Source: Halocaridina rubra (taxonomy: Eukaryota > Arthropoda > Malacostraca > Decapoda > Atyidae). Taken from it: 64,000 bases of DNA. A program made the position numbers and the translations under genes. This document shows, piece by piece, positions 1-9,790 of the stretch; the stretch's first letter is position 1; every line of letters begins with the position of its first letter. The stretch is taken from the NCBI GenBank assembly GCA_037179515.1, contig JAXCGZ010005685.1, forward strand, positions 105,001-169,000, in the 5' to 3' direction. The notes below the pieces were generated by a model that saw nothing but the letters and a program-made list of their open reading frames with translations, was not told the DNA's origin and made no database searches.

Positions 1-23
1 TGGTTCTGTGTGAGTGATTATGG

Positions 24-24
<1 letters not shown>

Positions 25-76
<52 letters not shown>
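25..76. repeat. (TG)n microsatellite
   Basis: Uninterrupted TG dinucleotide run near the left edge of the window. Confidence 0.95.
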
Positions 77-78
<2 letters not shown>

Positions 79-483
79 AAGTAACGAAATCCTTATTTTA
101 AAATGATAAAAAATGATTATTGATAGTGGAAAGGGAGAGTTATTTTTTATTAACCCTGATTAACATGTTTGATATGTCTCACGTGATCTGGCGTTGATGT
201 TTGATTGTTATCTTACACAGATAATGAAAAAAAAAACACATCACACACCCATACATACATACGTACATACTCACACGCAAGAGCGCTCATACACGCACGT
301 ATGCAGTTTGTATATGAGTGTGATATGTTTTCTGTAGGAATTACTTAAAAAAAAATCTTTTGCTCCTATAAAAATGCATTAATTTGTAAATGGCATTAAC
401 GAATCGATGTTACTGTAATTGCAAAAGAAATCTGTTATTTGAAAGGAATATACGAGACGAGAGAAGCCAAGCATGTAAATGTT
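77..483. other. AT-rich stretch, nothing recognised
   Basis: No long open frame, splice pair or repeat family member was seen. Short CA- and CATA-rich patches occur near 240-300. Confidence 0.6.
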
Positions 484-610
484 CCGGTTTTACGTCACGG
501 ACTCCCTTTTCTACCAAGGGCTAGGATGGTTGCCTTCTTGCGAAGGACTTGTTTTGGCAAGTGTAATCGTTACCCCGAGTGCATGCCCTTGCTAACCTCA
601 GACCGTGACA
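484..610 (-). mobile_element. SINE-A fragment (3' portion)
   Basis: This is the reverse complement of the body and tail shared with the complete copies at 5342-5536, 9972-10167 and 21401-21592: the GTCTGAGGTTAGCAAGG block, the CTTCGCAAGAAGGCAACC block and the GACGTAAAACCGG end. The tRNA-like head is missing. Confidence 0.8.
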
Positions 611-643
611 TGTAAATACATTATATTCTTTTTTGCCGCTTTA

Positions 644-800
644 ATGTATCACTAGTAATCCCCATTCGCATGGGGTGGACACAGACAGGTTAGAGCTGTA
701 GAATTAAGGTTAGATGACCTTCTCAACGCCCTCTGGTGGGCTCAAACGCGGGTTTGTCATTTTCCGAGCTTAACATGCTTACCACTAATTCACCGCTTCC
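644..800 (-). mobile_element. SINE-C copy (tRNA-like head)
   Basis: Dispersed repeat beginning with the AATCCCCATTCGCATGGGG block and ending, in reverse orientation, with tRNA-like boxes (GGCTCAAACGCGGG, then a TTACCACT segment). Further copies are at 3428, 6612, 7668 and 9553 (minus) and at 5863 and 22852 (plus). Confidence 0.75.
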
Positions 801-865
801 CCAGCGTGTGAAAGCAATTTAGAGTTCATATGCGCATGAAGAAAAGTGAAGGAAGTCGTGTAGTG

Positions 866-1010
866 GCCACCATGGCCGGGTGGTAGATCATGCGACTTTG
901 ATTCGTCATGTCATCGGTTCAAGACGTGCCACGGTGTGAGCACGATCTAGTCAAACAGGTCTAACACTCGCGAGCTGGCGAGAAATGTGACGTCACCGAG
1001 GCCTCTTCGC
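866..1010 (+). mobile_element. SINE-D copy (tRNA-like head)
   Basis: A-box-like TGGCCGGGTGGTAGA is followed by B-box-like GGTTCAAGACG at tRNA spacing, then a body containing CGATCTAGTCAAACAGG and GTGACGTCACCGAGG. The body recurs in reverse at 2305-2390. Family knowledge: this layout is typical of tRNA-derived SINEs. Confidence 0.6.
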
Positions 1011-1031
1011 CCACACCTCGCAGTGTTTGCA

Positions 1032-1329
<298 letters not shown>

Positions 1330-1524
1330 CAGTTGACAGTGCAAGATTTGCCAACTGAGATTATATCTCTCTTTGCCCAAATAAGCATTTTCTTCAGAAT
1401 GTGTTACTTGAATAGGATAATTAAAAATGAAAAACACAATGCTTCTGGACCAAAAATTATAAAATTAAAAAAAATAATTTGCTAACAGCACGATGTGCGC
1501 GAACACACACACACACACACACAG

Positions 1525-2019
1525 CCCCCTTTTGGAATCCGCACTTGAAAAAGCACATAGTTAAGCTTGAAAAAGTTCAAAGACATGCCACGAAACTGGT
1601 GCCGGAAATACGCAATCTCAGTTATGATGAGAGGCTGAGGGAATTAGACTTACCATCACTCGAAGCTAGAAGAGTAAGGGGGGATATGGTGACAGTCTTT
1701 AAATTCCTTCATGGTTATGATAGAGTGGATAGGGATCGATATTTCGATATGGCTGGCTCTAGAACTAGAGGTCATAGTTTGAAGCTTCGTAAGAAAACTT
1801 GTTTGCAGGATGTAAGGAAATACTTTTTCAGTGTAAGAGTAGTTGATAATTGGAATTGGCTAAGCGAGGAGGTAGTTAATGCTATCTCAATCCATAGTTT
1901 TAAGGACAGGTATGATAAGTATCACTAAGTCTAAAATGGAACCGATCAGGAGACGGGAAGATACGAGCTTTGGGCTCTTTCCCGTAAACACAATTAGGTA
2001 ATCACAATTAGGTAATCAC
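1525..2019 (+). mobile_element. CR1/jockey-like LINE, 3' end
   Basis: The open frame ending at 1928 encodes the extreme C-terminus of a non-LTR reverse transcriptase: LEKVQRHATKLVPEIRNLSY, then DLPSLEARRVRGDMVTVFKF and VVDNWNWLSEEVV. These are the thumb-region hallmarks that follow the RT domain in CR1/L2/jockey-type elements (family knowledge). Everything upstream is missing and a (CA)n run abuts the 5' side, so this is a 5'-truncated insertion. The tail carries a repeated AATTAGGTAATCAC motif before the next microsatellite. It is not functional. Confidence 0.8.
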
Positions 2020-2040
2020 ACACACACACACACTGAAAGA

Positions 2041-2103
<63 letters not shown>
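2016..2103. repeat. (CA)n and (GA)n microsatellites
   Basis: A short CA run is followed by a GA run (about 2037-2103), immediately 3' of the LINE tail. Confidence 0.95.
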
Positions 2104-2107
<4 letters not shown>

Positions 2108-2304
2108 GTATGATAAAATGTAGGCCTATTGAAATGAAATTTTGATTAAAATTTCACATGGATTATGCCATAAATGCACTATAAATGATCTGATGTAAAC
2201 ATTGAAAATAAAATGTTTTATCTCCCACATTATATCTATATGTAATATGTAAACCTGTAAAATTCAGATATTCTAGTAAACCTTCATGAAAAAAGAACGA
2301 GAAA

Positions 2305-2390
2305 GGTTGTGGAAGCGCTCAGGGGCTTCGATGACGTCATCGTCGTCCGCGAGTGTTGGACCTATTTGACTAGATCGTGGCTGTGTGGTT
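2305..2390 (-). mobile_element. SINE-D fragment
   Basis: Reverse complement of the SINE-D body: a GGGGCTTCGATGACGTC block, then CGCGAGTGTTGGACC and GACTAGATCGTGG. Confidence 0.55.
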
Positions 2391-2436
2391 TAAACATGCA
2401 TTTACTTGAAGTAACGGCCATACCGCCGATACTAAA

Positions 2437-2503
2437 ATCCTTCGATAGGAGGCACTGTCCTAGCTTTTACTAGCAAAGAGAGTTCATGACGTAAAACCGG
2501 ATC
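2437..2503 (+). mobile_element. SINE-A tail fragment
   Basis: Diverged copy of the SINE-A 3' end: CCTTCG, CTGTCCTAGC, GAGTTCATGACG, then TAAAACCGGATC. Confidence 0.55.
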
Positions 2504-2800
2504 ATTAAGCTACAGGAAGTAGTAAAGGCAGAGAGTTTGAAAAATAAAATATGAAAGGATGGAAAATGTGAGGTAGTGGGTATGAGAGAGAACCTATTGA
2601 CAGGAATAGTTTGATGGATGAGGAGAGGGTAAGGGAAACCCAAAATCACTTCAAATGCTACAGAGAGAGTATAGTAAAGACGTAAAACACATGACAGAGA
2701 AGGGAAGAAGGGGAAAAAGAATATTGGGAAGTCAAGGGAAAAAGAATATGTTTAAGATTATAAACAAAAAATCTTTAAAAAGAATAAGGATTTCATGAAG

Positions 2801-2803
<3 letters not shown>
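2504..2803. other. Purine-rich spacer, no gene seen
   Basis: A/G-rich single-copy sequence. No splice pair or protein similarity was recognised. Confidence 0.5.
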
Positions 2804-2831
<28 letters not shown>

Positions 2832-3115
2832 CTTCTTCTTCTTCTTCTTCTTCTTCTTCTTCTTCTTCTTCTTCTTCTTCTTCTTCTTCTTCTTCTTCTT
2901 CTTCTTTTTCTCCTCCTCCTCCTCCTCCTCCCCCTCCCTTCCTCTTCGCCTCCTCCTCCCTTCTTCTTTTTCTTCTTCTCCTCCTCCTCTTCCTCCTCCT
3001 CCTCCTCCTTCTCCTCCTCCTTCTCCTCCTCCTCCTCCTTCTTCTCCTCCTCCTCCCTTCTTCTTCTTCTTCTTCTTCTTCTTCTTCTTCTTCTTCTTCT
3101 TCTTCTTCTTCTCCT
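2804..3115. repeat. (CTT)n/(CCT)n pyrimidine tract
   Basis: About 310 bp of almost pure pyrimidine on the plus strand: CTT repeats, a variable CCT/CTT centre, then CTT repeats again. The Ser, Lys, Glu and Arg homopolymer frames on both strands are artefacts. Confidence 0.95.
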
Positions 3116-3427
3116 TTTTGTGACACATTAAAAACCATGCGCACATGTCCTACTTAACTACATAATTCCTTACCCACGCACATGTAGACCACAAAAAGCG
3201 TTAACTGCGTTAATTATCTACTCTGAATCTCCTTTTACATGCACTCGCATTCACGGAAGATTGTATTTAAAGACAATTAACATTCCTCCATACTCATAAG
3301 CTAATGAAGAGACCATAGGAAAATACCTAAAAGATTTTTAAACGTACGAATTACTTGACTGATTTTTTTTATTTCCTCATCGAAGCCCCCGAGCTTGTCG
3401 AGACATTATTTTATAATTTTTACGTCT
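3116..3427. other. Spacer, nothing recognised
   Basis: No coding signal or known repeat was identified. Confidence 0.5.
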
Positions 3428-3572
3428 CGTGTGTCAGTATTAGTTCCATTTGGGGATGGACTCAGACAAATTTAAGCTGTGATGCCTTTCCTAACGCCCC
3501 GTCATGGGCTCGAACGCGGGTGATTTACTTTCCAAGTCGAGCACTCTACCGCTGCGCTACGGCGGTCCCTTT
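3428..3572 (-). mobile_element. SINE-C copy with clear tRNA-like boxes
   Basis: Reverse-oriented copy. The right part, GGGCTCGAACGCGGG followed by CTCTACCGCTGCGCTACGG, is the reverse complement of a tRNA-like B box and A box. This is the clearest SINE-C head in the window. Confidence 0.75.
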
Positions 3573-3640
3573 TTCCAATATGTTATATTGGCATAAGCTC
3601 CACACATTTACCAGATGTGGTTATTTGTTTTACGGTAAAT

Positions 3641-3905
3641 AGAGTCTGAGGTTAGCAAGGGCATGCATTCAGGGCAACGATTACATTTGCCAAAACAAGT
3701 CCCTCAATAGAGTCTGAGGTTAGCAAGGGCATGCACTCTGGGTAGCGATTACATTTGCCAAAGCAAGTCCTTCAACAGAGTCTGAGCTTAGCAAGGACAT
3801 GCACTCAGGGTAACGATTACATTTACCAAAACAAGTCCTTCGCAAGAAGGCAACCGTCCTGACCCTTGGTAGAAAAGGGAGTCCGTGACGTAAAACTGGA
3901 TCATA
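3641..3905 (+). mobile_element. SINE-A 3' portion with internal 68-bp triplication
   Basis: The SINE-A body block starting AGAGTCTGAGGTTAGCAAGG occurs three times in tandem (starts 3641, 3709, 3777; 68-bp period) before a single normal SINE-A tail ending GACGTAAAACTGG. No tRNA-like head is present. Confidence 0.8.
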
Positions 3906-4715
3906 GAGTGTTGCAAGGTAATTAAGTTTTGTAATGTTGTCAGGTCTACCTTTAACTTCTGTATACCAAGGTAGTCAAACTCAGCTTTGCAAAGTTCAGT
4001 GCTGCAAGGTAATTACGTTGTATTACCAGGTAAATAACTTTATTCTTGCTAAGTAATTAAGTTCTGTATTGCTAAGCAGTTAATTTCTGTGTTGCAAGGT
4101 AATTATCTCCAGTGTTGCTAGACAGTTAACTTTGGTGATTTCAAGGTAATTCTTATCAGTGTTGCTAAGCAATTAACTTCAGTGTTGCGAGAAAGCTGCC
4201 TTCTTTGTTGCTAGGTTTTAAAGGGTAATTAGTTTTCTTATTCAGTGTTATAAGATAATTAACATAAATTTTGCAATTTACTTAAGTTTTGTATTTAAGG
4301 CAATTAACTTTAGTGTTGAAAGGCAATTAAATTCAGTGTTTTTAACTTCTGCGCTGCAAGGTAAAGGACAACAGTGTCGCAAGGCCATTAACTTCAGCGT
4401 CGCTTGATAAAAAGCTTCAGAGTTGCTTATTCATGATCTTCGTTGCTGTTTGTGTTGCTGGGTACTTAATATCGCTGTTGCAAGGAATTAAACATCTGTT
4501 ATACAAGGCAATATAGTCCAGTGTTGGCAATATAGTCCAGTGTTGTAAGGCAGTGAATTTTATTGTTACTAAGCAGTTTACGTCAGTGTGGTAAGATATT
4601 TGTTCAGTGTTGCTGAGTTATCAACTTTGCTGTTGCAAGGTAATTTATATCTGCACTGCAAGACATGTAGCTTCAGTGTTGCAATATAACCAACGTCACC
4701 ATTGCAAGATAAGTA
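3906..4715. repeat. Degenerate minisatellite (AGTGTTGCAAGGTAATTAAC-like)
   Basis: About 800 bp of imperfect, roughly 20-30 bp units built around AGTGTTGCAAGG and TAATTAACTTC, with many substitutions and length variants. No coding potential. Confidence 0.8.
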
Positions 4716-4822
4716 ACATATGCACCTTTTCTGTGTCACATCCAGTCCCTATTCGAGTTAGGGTGGACGCAAAACATTATTGGAACTGGGGAGTAAAAGG
4801 GTTTTATTCAAGCACAGTAATC
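4716..4822 (-). repeat. SINE-C-like fragment, left member of a direct repeat
   Basis: Starts AGTAACATATGCACC and contains CAGTCCCTATTCGAGTTAGG and AAAGGGTTTTATTCAAGC. Nearly the same sequence recurs at 5236-5341, so the two copies bracket the LINE fragment between them. Confidence 0.7.
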
Positions 4823-5225
4823 ATCCCTCCCCCACTGCCGAGGCCGTGTAACACTCGCCAAGCGGCCTCATCTCACAGGTACTGTGTGGAGATTAGTAAC
4901 TCGCGGATTGGTCGTTGCAGCGACTGTTTTTTCCCATCTACCTCCAGGCTCTGGAACTCTCTTCCTCCTTCTGTCTTTCCTAATTCTTATGACCACTCAT
5001 CCTTCAAAAAGCAGATCTATCGTCATCTCAGAGCCTAGTCCTCCATATCTCTGGGTCCTCTGTACTTTGTTTTTTGTTTTGTTTTTTTGTCTGTCGTTTT
5101 CCTTTGTGTGACATTACCTCATCTCTGCCTTGTCCTTAACCTTTTTCTTATCCTTTCTCGTTCCCGGGCCTTTATTGATGAGGGCAGTTTCTGTCTGTCC
5201 CGGTCTCACACTCATAAAATAAAAG
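4823..5225 (+). mobile_element. LINE 3' end (CR1/jockey-like)
   Basis: The reading frame ending near 5037 gives CFFPSTSRLWNSLPPSVFP and then SFKKQIYRHLRA, the conserved last segment of CR1/jockey-type reverse transcriptase proteins (family knowledge). After the stop a T-rich untranslated tail ends in ATAAAATAAAAG plus an A-run, consistent with the element's 3' terminus. It is strongly 5'-truncated and inactive. Confidence 0.75.
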
Positions 5226-5235
5226 AAAAAAAAAG

Positions 5236-5341
5236 TGACATATGCACCTTTTATGTGTCACAGCCAGTCCCTATTCGAGTTAGGGGTAGACGCAAAACAT
5301 ATTGGAACTGGGGATTAAAAGGGTTTTATTCAAGCTCAGTA
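5236..5341 (-). repeat. SINE-C-like fragment, right member of a direct repeat
   Basis: About 105 bp matching 4716-4822 with a few substitutions and indels. It is interrupted at its right end by the SINE-A at 5342; the direct-repeat sequence resumes after 5550. Confidence 0.7.
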
Positions 5342-5536
5342 GTAGTCACCGTGGCTCAAACGGTAGCGTCCGCGACTCTGAGGCGTCAGGTCGAGGGTTC
5401 GCGCCCCGTCACGATCTGAGGTTAGCAAGAGCATGCACTCAGGGTAACGATTACATCTGCTAAAACAAGTCCTTCGCAAGAAGGAAACCGTCCTAGCCCT
5501 TGGTAGAAAAGGGAATCCCTGACGTAAAACCGGAAC
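5342..5536 (+). mobile_element. SINE-A, complete copy with target-site duplication
   Basis: The head has A-box-like TGGCTCAAACGGTAGCG and B-box-like GGTCGAGGGTTCGCGCC. The body and GACGTAAAACCGG end match the other SINE-A copies. ATTCAAGCTCAGTA is present on both sides (5328-5341 and 5537-5550), a 14-bp target-site duplication typical of LINE-mediated insertion. Confidence 0.85.
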
Positions 5537-5550
5537 ATTCAAGCTCAGTA

Positions 5551-5862
5551 ATCAACTTGAACGAAACACGTGGTTTCGATAATTATGATAGCATTGTTAA
5601 GTGATTATAAATTCATTACAATTCTCATTTATCTGTGAGAAATTACGTTGCTTTTGTATGTGACCTCTGGATCGGTTTTTTTTTCTTTCTTTTTTTCAAT
5701 GAAGGACTAATGTCTCTTAGGTTCTGTATAGTAATCAATATAAAATTATTGTTAAATATGCCATTAAATATGATTAAATATTATGTAATTGTTAAATATG
5801 CTGCAATATTTCATAGCTCTTTCTGCAATATTTTTGAGAAATTAATTAATGATGATATTGTG
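5551..5862. other. AT-rich spacer, nothing recognised
   Basis: Low-complexity AT-rich sequence without supported exons. Confidence 0.5.
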
Positions 5863-6032
5863 GGACGCGGTAGCTGAGTGGTAGCTTGCGCTATTTGGGA
5901 TATGACCAGCCTGACATCCGTTGTTTCAATCCCCCCCAGGGGTGTTAGGAAGGCGTCCAGCTTTAATCCCATAGTTCCAAAATGTCTTTCTCTGCCCCCA
6001 TTCAAATGGGGCCTAATTATGTCACATAAAAC
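5863..6032 (+). mobile_element. SINE-C copy, plus orientation
   Basis: Head with A-box-like GGTAGCTGAGTGGTAGC, then GTGTTAGGAAGGCGTCCAGC and the CCCATTCAAATGGGG block. It is the reverse complement layout of the minus-strand SINE-C copies. Confidence 0.75.
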
Positions 6033-6215
6033 TCTTGTGTGAGGGGGGGGGGTAAAAATACTTCCTCCGTGTTCCCCTGCGTGTCGTAAAAGTCGACTAA
6101 ATTGGGCAGAGCGAGGGGACTGGGAATTCCTTCCTCTGTATTTTCTTCCCGCAATGAGTCAAGGTATTTTACTTTGACTCAGCCACCCCCCTTATAAGGG
6201 GGATTATGGCTCATT
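6033..6215 (+). mobile_element. Dispersed element E
   Basis: Contains CTTCCTCCGTGTTCCCCTGC, GGGGACTGGGAATTCC, GAGTCAAGGTATTTTAC and CTTATAAGGGGGATTATGG. The same order of blocks recurs at 33264-33435 and, partially, at 32915-33025. Here it directly follows SINE-C. No tRNA box or terminal repeat was identified. Confidence 0.65.
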
Positions 6216-6402
6216 TATATAGTGAGTTACAGTGACAGATAGTGTTGGAGTTTAGTGAAGGAAGATGGCATATTCACTTCCTCATGAATAATATCTGTTT
6301 AACATTTGCTTCCATTCGAAAGACGATTTTAAATCTTGATGCAGACTGTATCTAACTGCCTTCTTGCAAGTGTGGAAATATTTCTCATGTAGTTAAAGTT
6401 AA

Positions 6403-6606
6403 AGTTTGCTGGGTTTTAGCCCTCCTATCAGAGGCATCGCTCCTGCTCCGGCGGGCGTCAGCCAGTGCAAGCCCCAACCCCCCACTGTGGTGCCCAGCCA
6501 CAGCAGTAACCTTCCCGGTAAACTGCTTAAACTCTCTGTCCTGAACGGGAACCGATCTGTCGACCTCGCGAATGCGAGGCCAGCGCGTTACCACTGTACT
6601 GCACCA
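6403..6606 (-). mobile_element. SINE-B copy (tRNA-derived)
   Basis: Reverse complement of the SINE-B family: CACTGTGGTGCCCAGCCAC and CAGTAACCTTCCC, then the tRNA-like head GTCGACCTCGCGAATGCG and CGCGTTACCACTGTAC. Other copies are at 7798, 10559, 11766, 57456 and 62665. Confidence 0.8.
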
Positions 6607-6611
6607 TTTTG

Positions 6612-6770
6612 TGTCACAATCAGTCCCCATTCCAATAGGGGTGGACACAGACAGATTGAAGCAGGGGGAAATTAGGATTGGATGTCCTTCCTAACGCCCC
6701 GCGGTGAAATTGAACCCACGTTAGTCGTTTCCCTGCTCGCGGGGTCTACCACTGAGCTACTGTGGTTTGG
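6612..6770 (-). mobile_element. SINE-C copy
   Basis: CAGTCCCCATTCCAATAGGG, CCTTCCTAACGCCCCGCGG, and a reverse tRNA-like end (TTGAACCCACG, then CTACCACTGAGCTACTG). It abuts SINE-B at 6403-6606. Confidence 0.75.
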
Positions 6771-6828
6771 GTAATACCAATAACTATACTTGAAAATTCT
6801 CTTAAGGATAATTAAAAAGAATATAAAA

Positions 6829-7040
6829 GGGGGTTTACACGGTCAAACGGTTCGTCGAACGCGGTTCGACAGACAAGTATTTGAAGTGATGTTCGAACGT
6901 GTAAACGGGGTTTTTGGTTGTCGAACACGTTCGACAAACGTGTTCGACAACCAAATACCCCGTTCACACGTTCGAACATCACTTCACACACTTGTCTGTC
7001 GAACCGCGTTCGACGAACCGTTTGACCGTGTAAACCTCCC
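6829..7040. mobile_element. Near-perfect 212-bp palindrome (foldback MITE candidate)
   Basis: The left half GGTTTACACGGTCAAACGG...TGAAGTGATGTTCGAACG is mirrored by the right half with only a few mismatches; the symmetry axis is near 6934. The same pseudo-protein is therefore readable on both strands. A shorter inverted pair CTCTTAAGG / CCTTAAGAG lies just outside. A clear target duplication was not found. Confidence 0.75.
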
Positions 7041-7186
7041 TTAAGAGATAACAAGAATATGGGAAAGATATGAATATAAGAGGGGAATAGAAGAATAAGA
7101 ATATAAGGGGAAAAAAAGATACATATGAGATAGTCATGATATCAGTTAATGGTGATGTCCTTAAACCCACTCATTTACTTAAATAT

Positions 7187-7288
<102 letters not shown>

Positions 7289-7318
7289 TATCATTTCCTT
7301 TGTTATTGTTTACCGTTT

Positions 7319-7376
7319 TTGTCACCATTAATCCCTATCTGAATGAGGGTGGATACAAACAGGTTGGAGCTGGGGA
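7319..7376 (-). mobile_element. SINE-C fragment
   Basis: TGTCACCATTAATCCCTATC and GGTGGATACAAACAGG match the 3'-end block of SINE-C. Confidence 0.55.
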
Positions 7377-7667
7377 ATTAAGGCCTCAATTTTCTCTATC
7401 TGTAGCTTTTCCCATCTTCATATGGGGTCGCTGTGTCTCGGTAGCCTCTTGGACACAAGTGTTGTTTCGGATCGGTTATGCAATCAGTTATCCTACCTGC
7501 CACCAGCCGTCTCATTCATCATGGCTTGAGACTGGCACCTAGTTGAGCTGGCTTGCTCCCCCTGTGGCTGAATTATTAATCTAGATTCAAAAACAGTGTG
7601 TATTTGTGCCAAACTCCAACCCAGGAGGTGCCGAGTTCAGCTTCTTTAAGCTTGTCGTTTTATTTGT
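7377..7667. other. Spacer between SINE-C fragments
   Basis: It contains a TATGGGGTCGCTGTGTCTCG segment that may be another decayed repeat. No gene was recognised. Confidence 0.45.
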
Positions 7668-7752
7668 CACTGTTAATCCCCATTCGAATGGGAGTAGGTA
7701 CAGATAGGATGAAACTGGGGTATGAAGGCTGGATGCCCTTCCATATTCATTT
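7668..7752 (-). mobile_element. SINE-C fragment
   Basis: AATCCCCATTCGAATGGGAG, then GATGCCCTTCCATATTCATT. The tRNA-like end is lost. Confidence 0.6.
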
Positions 7753-7797
7753 GAGGTAAAAAGTTTTATCTCTTCCGCGTGATAATAGCCACTGTCA

Positions 7798-8020
7798 ACC
7801 TAAGTGTCTTAGTGAGTATACCATTACTGGTCTCGCATTCGCGAGGTTGACGGATCGTGCCTCGTCCAGGCAAGAGAGTTTAAGCTGTTTACTGGGGAGG
7901 TTACTGCTGTAGCTGGACACCACAGTGGGGGAATTGGGGCCTGTGCCGGCTGGCGACCGCCCTATTGGTCCTCCATGGCCCGTTCTACCCATCTGTGGGT
8001 AGAAAATCTAAAATAATAAC
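7798..8020 (+). mobile_element. SINE-B copy
   Basis: The tRNA-like head (CGAGGTTGACGGATCGTGCC) is followed by GTTTACTGGGGAGGTTACTG, CACCACAGTGGGGG, GGCGACCGCCCTATTGG and a CTAAAATAATAA tail. Confidence 0.8.
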
Positions 8021-8064
8021 CATTAGATGTGTGGAGATCGGTGGTGGATCAATATCTTCAGTAG

Positions 8065-8142
8065 CCTGTGCCAGCTGGCAACCGCCCTATGGGTCTTCTG
8101 TGACCCGCTCCACCCATCCGTGGGTGGAGAATCTAAAACAAC
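8065..8142 (+). mobile_element. SINE-B 3' fragment
   Basis: Only the last part of SINE-B is present: GCCAGCTGGCAACCGCCC, CCACCCATCCGTGGGTGG, then AATCTAAAACAACAA. Confidence 0.75.
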
Positions 8143-8431
8143 AAGTAGCTTGAACCATGACGAGGGTTAAAAGTGTCTGTTCTGCAGCTCTCATGTTAAG
8201 AAAGAGAGTGCCACGTGCCATACGCTTAGTCCTTGGATGACCTATATTGTTCTTCATAATTGTTATCTTAATGACCTTTATTCTCAAAAGAAACAATAAA
8301 AAAAAAATTTCTTCTCAATAATTCTTAATGATGATAAAGACTCAGTGGTCACTTTGAGTATCTAACGAAGTGATAATGTTTTTAAGAGCATTCTACTACG
8401 CATTATTTTCATTAGGGAAAAAAAAGTGTCC

Positions 8432-8435
<4 letters not shown>

Positions 8436-8513
<78 letters not shown>
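8436..8513. repeat. (TC)n microsatellite
   Basis: Uninterrupted TC run. Confidence 0.95.
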
Positions 8514-8515
<2 letters not shown>

Positions 8516-8743
8516 CACAACTATTGACCCTACTGCTCTTCTACATAGTAATTAATCCCGCTGAGTAAGCAGAGGTTATCACGTAGGACGCCAACACCCT
8601 TTCCTTCTTATCTCTAAATGGCTCTGACGGAGAGAGGAGGCGTTGCTACCACCTTGGCTAAGAAGTTGAACTCCGTACCATGTGGGTGGGAGCGAAGTGT
8701 CTCATCCAATAAGATACCAAAAGGTTATTGGGAATACTTTAGC

Positions 8744-9067
8744 TGTTTGTCTCTCAACTTTTCTGGGTTATGACCTTCTTTTTAGTATCCCGGTAGCTCT
8801 CCCCATCCACATATTTGCATAATAAATCCATGGATCTGCCTTTTAGCAACAGAGAAGAAAAGTTAGGTTTGGTTAGGTTAGGTTAGATTTTGAGTTTGAA
8901 GGCCTGCTCAAATTCCTACCTAACTTGACCTAACCTAACCTAACCTTACCTTTCTTCACTGCTGATAAAAAGAGAGATCCATGCATTTATTATGCAAATG
9001 TAGGGGTGGGGAGACCTACCGGGCTATTAAAAGGGGATCATAACCCAGAAAAGTTGAGAGACACACA
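8744..9067. mobile_element. 324-bp foldback element with TTAGG repeats
   Basis: Long inverted repeat: the left arm starts TGTTTGTCTCTCAACTTTTC and the right arm ends AAAAGTTGAGAGACACACA. The arms stay complementary through GGGTTATGACC, CGGTAG, CATATTTGCATAATAAAT and into GGTTAGGTTAGGTTAG / CTAACCTAACCTAACC. It has the layout of a non-autonomous foldback/MITE. No clear target duplication was found. Confidence 0.7.
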
Positions 9068-9790
9068 GGAACGCCAAATGCATTTTAGAGGGGATAAGTA
9101 TGCACTTATTAAAATTATTGATGCAATGTAAATATTCGACTGCGTTTAAAATTATAATATGGCCAAATGGCAGCAATCGCCCGTTGCAGTACTACAGCTG
9201 AAGGGTCTTGTGGACTTAAATAGGACTGTCCTGGACAGTTCGATGTTAAGTCTTCCTTCAGTTACGGTTCTCTTTCTATCCTACATCAACACCGAATATT
9301 TTGGATATTCGTTACTCATGTCTTATTGTCGCTTCACATCTGACAAGTCACAACACTCCCCCTCTCTGTTTCTCTTTTTGTTTTCTTCGTGCCCAGGCTT
9401 GATTTGGGTAGATTTATTATTTTTTTTTTTGGTCCGTTCTGATGTCACAATCATAAAAAAAAAAAAAAAAATTCAATATGAGCTTTAATAAGGAAAGTGA
9501 GATCAGATCTGACTCTACCAACGTACATCCCAAACTTTCACAGCCTCATGGGTCACAATTAGTCGCCATGTGAAGGGCGGTGGACACAGACATGTTGGAG
9601 CTGGGGGAATAAGGTTGGACGCCCTAACAAACGCCCCGCGTTGATCTAGAACACGGATTTATCACTTCCTGAGTGATAGCTTAGAAATATCTTATTGTTT
9701 GAGCATTATCTAATATACATCATTGTGTTAGTTATGAAACTTAAAGAATAAATGCTAGTTGAAAATATATCATTTGGGATTGCATTAGGC
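9068..9790. other. Spacer with one SINE-C copy
   Basis: A SINE-C copy in minus orientation is at about 9553-9680 (AATTAGTCGCCATG, ACACAGACATGTTGGAGCTG, AACGCCCCGCG). The open frame at 9159-9488 has no recognisable similarity and ends in a poly-A-encoded Lys run. Confidence 0.5.

Noticed and set aside
2758..3157. Poly-Ser, poly-Glu, poly-Lys and poly-Arg frames
   Set aside because: Translations of a (CTT)n/(CCT)n microsatellite.
6790..7054. Two open frames encoding nearly the same protein on opposite strands
   Set aside because: Consequence of the palindrome at 6829-7040, not a gene.
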